Assembly: GCA_003222835.1 (NCBI GenBank)
Contig: QHXE01000133.1
Location: forward strand, 1 to 7,822
Length of the DNA: 7,822 nt
From: Acidobacteriota bacterium
Lineage (GTDB): Bacteria > Acidobacteriota > Blastocatellia > Pyrinomonadales > Pyrinomonadaceae
Direction of reading: 5' to 3'
Within the stretch, counting starts at the first letter, position 1, and the number at the start of each line of letters is the position of its first letter. This document shows, piece by piece, positions 6,914 to 7,822 of the stretch. A model generated the notes under the pieces. That model was not told where the DNA came from. It ran no database searches and was given only the letters and a program-made list of their open reading frames with translations. The position numbers and the translations under genes were made by a program.

Positions 6914-7468
6914 ATGGCGGCGAGCAAGAAGCAGTGCGAGCTTGACCTCAGTGAATTTCCCAGCGGCAGCGTCACTGAATTCACAACGCTAGTTTGTCTC
7001 GCCTGCATCTTCGATATCTTCACCAAACAACTCGGCCTCGCGGCGCGCACGGCGTTTTCCGAAATCAAGCGCCACACGCCAACGATTGAAGAGTTGACCA
7101 GCCGCAGCGCGATGCGGCCTTACTTTGACAGCGACGAGAGGAATCCGCACTGCCCGTATTGCGGCTCTGCGAAACGCTGGCTCGCGCGCTTTGATACCTA
7201 TTGCGTAGAAGGCGGGAAGCCTACGGACCCTGCGCGCCGCGCGCTGGTGAAGAAATTGCCAAAGGCCGGCGAACAGTTCGTAGTACTCGAAAAGAAATCC
7301 GATTCGCGCGCTGTGTTCTTTGAATGGTTGGACACACTGGGCCGCAGTCTCGATCTCGAAGACGAAAGCTGGCTCGTCGAAGCCACGCGGATGTATCTGG
7401 AACGCCACGAGCCGAAAACAAATTGGGATGAAGTCTGGCGCCGAATCTCTACAGCGAAGCGCTGCTAA
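6914..7468 (+). CDS. Protein of unknown function with two CxxC pairs (possible N-terminal part of a longer protein)
   Basis: I do not recognise a named family. The 184-residue product has CLAC (28-31) and CPYCGSAKRW (80-89); four cysteines as two CxxC knuckles could bind one zinc as a split zinc ribbon. No signal peptide or clear membrane segment is visible. The later part (about 105-175) is charged and helical (DPARRALVKKLPK, FFEWLDTLGRSLDLEDESWLVEATRMYLERHEP). No strong ribosome site precedes the ATG. The frame ends at TAA 7466-7468, but from about 7432 the frame one base back is open and protein-like to the window end, and the last ten or so residues here (RRISTAKRC) look like out-of-frame sequence. 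A frameshift or small indel near 7432-7445 would join the two parts. A nucleic-acid-binding role would fit a zinc ribbon but is speculation. Confidence 0.7.
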   Translation: MAASKKQCELDLSEFPSGSVTEFTTLVCLACIFDIFTKQLGLAARTAFSEIKRHTPTIEELTSRSAMRPYFDSDERNPHCPYCGSAKRWLARFDTYCVEGGKPTDPARRALVKKLPKAGEQFVVLEKKSDSRAVFFEWLDTLGRSLDLEDESWLVEATRMYLERHEPKTNWDEVWRRISTAKRC

Positions 7469-7822
7469 TTCAATACCTCGTCAGCCGCTCGCACGCTCAC
7501 GGCGGACTGACCACCGACGGCCGTTTGACGCTGATGGATCTAATCCGCCGTCTGCGTTATTACGGATACCTCGATCGTATCGGAATCACCGAACGTGAAC
7601 CCGGCGAAGTCTTCGAGAAGTTGATCGATCACCTGGCCTCGCGTGTCAGTACCGCGAGCGGTAGCGACCGGCCACGTGTCAGTACCGCGAGCGGTAGCGA
7701 CCGGCCCGCAACGAAACAGAAAGCAAAGAAATCGTCGAAGCCCCGCAAAGCAAAAACCCTAGCGCCCGAGCTCGAAGAGATCATCAGCGAACCCGTGAAG
7801 CTTCACTACATCATTGACCGCC
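7432..7822 (+). CDS. Partial open frame, probable C-terminal continuation of the preceding unknown protein
   Basis: After TGA at 7429-7431 this frame stays open for 130 codons to the window edge. Its translation is protein-like: NLYSEALLIQYLVSRSHAHG, then LTTDGRLTLMDLIRRLRYYG and YLDRIGITEREPGEVFEKLI, followed by a low-complexity linker and a Lys-rich stretch (KQKAKKSSKPRKAK) before LAPELEEIISEPVKLHYIID. No ATG or GTG start exists before 7534 and the coding-like region starts at least 90 bases earlier, so an independent start is unlikely. It overlaps the end of the 6914-7468 frame by 37 bases in the -1 frame. Most likely it is the rest of that gene after a frameshift (real, or a sequencing or assembly error). 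The C-terminus is cut by the window. The function is not recognised. Confidence 0.55.
7642..7706 (+). repeat. In-frame tandem duplication of a 33-base palindromic repeat
   Basis: Two identical 32-base copies (7642-7673 and 7675-7706) recur with a period of 33. Each contains the palindrome TACCGC-GA-GCGGTA. Because 33 is a multiple of three, the duplication keeps the 7432-7822 frame open and encodes RVSTASGSDRP twice, between the helical part and the Lys-rich part of that protein. It looks like a REP-like element inserted or amplified within a gene linker. Confidence 0.85.

Noticed and set aside
6989..7408. 139-codon minus-strand open frame
   Set aside because: It is antisense to the 6914-7468 gene, with an Ala/Arg-rich shadow composition.
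7320..7598. 92-codon plus-strand open frame
   Set aside because: It is the third frame over the junction region; its product is rich in Arg/Ser/Pro and lacks the regular hydrophobic pattern seen in the 7432-7822 frame.
7642..7706. Possible CRISPR array
   Set aside because: There are only two copies with a one-base gap and no spacers; it is a tandem duplication within an open frame.

Overview
The window reads as ordinary chromosomal DNA from a free-living bacterium. It is most likely an acidobacterium of the Blastocatellia/Pyrinomonadaceae kind. That is inference from gene style (a secreted M1 peptidase with a carboxypeptidase-regulatory-like domain, tandem bactofilins) and from the density of small palindromic repeats between genes. 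No rRNA, tRNA, phage, plasmid, CRISPR or transposase gene is visible.

Layout. Positions 32-5818 carry four genes, all on the minus strand: a low-specificity L-threonine aldolase (32-1066), two adjacent bactofilin-type cytoskeletal proteins (1404-2021 and 2050-2709, probably one operon), and a large exported M1-family zinc metallopeptidase (3080-5818). A short divergent region (5819-5947) separates these from plus-strand genes: the tRNA-thiolating enzyme TtcA (5948-6793), a cysteine-bearing protein of unknown function (6914-7468), and an open reading frame in another frame (7432 to the window end). The last frame looks like the missing C-terminal half of the unknown protein.

The genes do not form one pathway. 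The aldolase is amino-acid metabolism, the bactofilins are cell-shape or scaffold proteins, the peptidase digests peptides outside the cytoplasm, and TtcA modifies tRNA. Only the bactofilin pair (28-base gap) and the last two reading frames look functionally linked.

The most interesting content is non-coding. Three copies of a small hairpin element ending in GCTACA sit just before start codons, one at the aldolase and an inverted pair between the peptidase and ttcA. A 155-base nested inverted repeat with 28-base arms lies between the aldolase and the bactofilins. A 33-base palindrome-containing repeat is duplicated in frame inside the last reading frame. I found no convincing new defence, secretion or biosynthetic system here.
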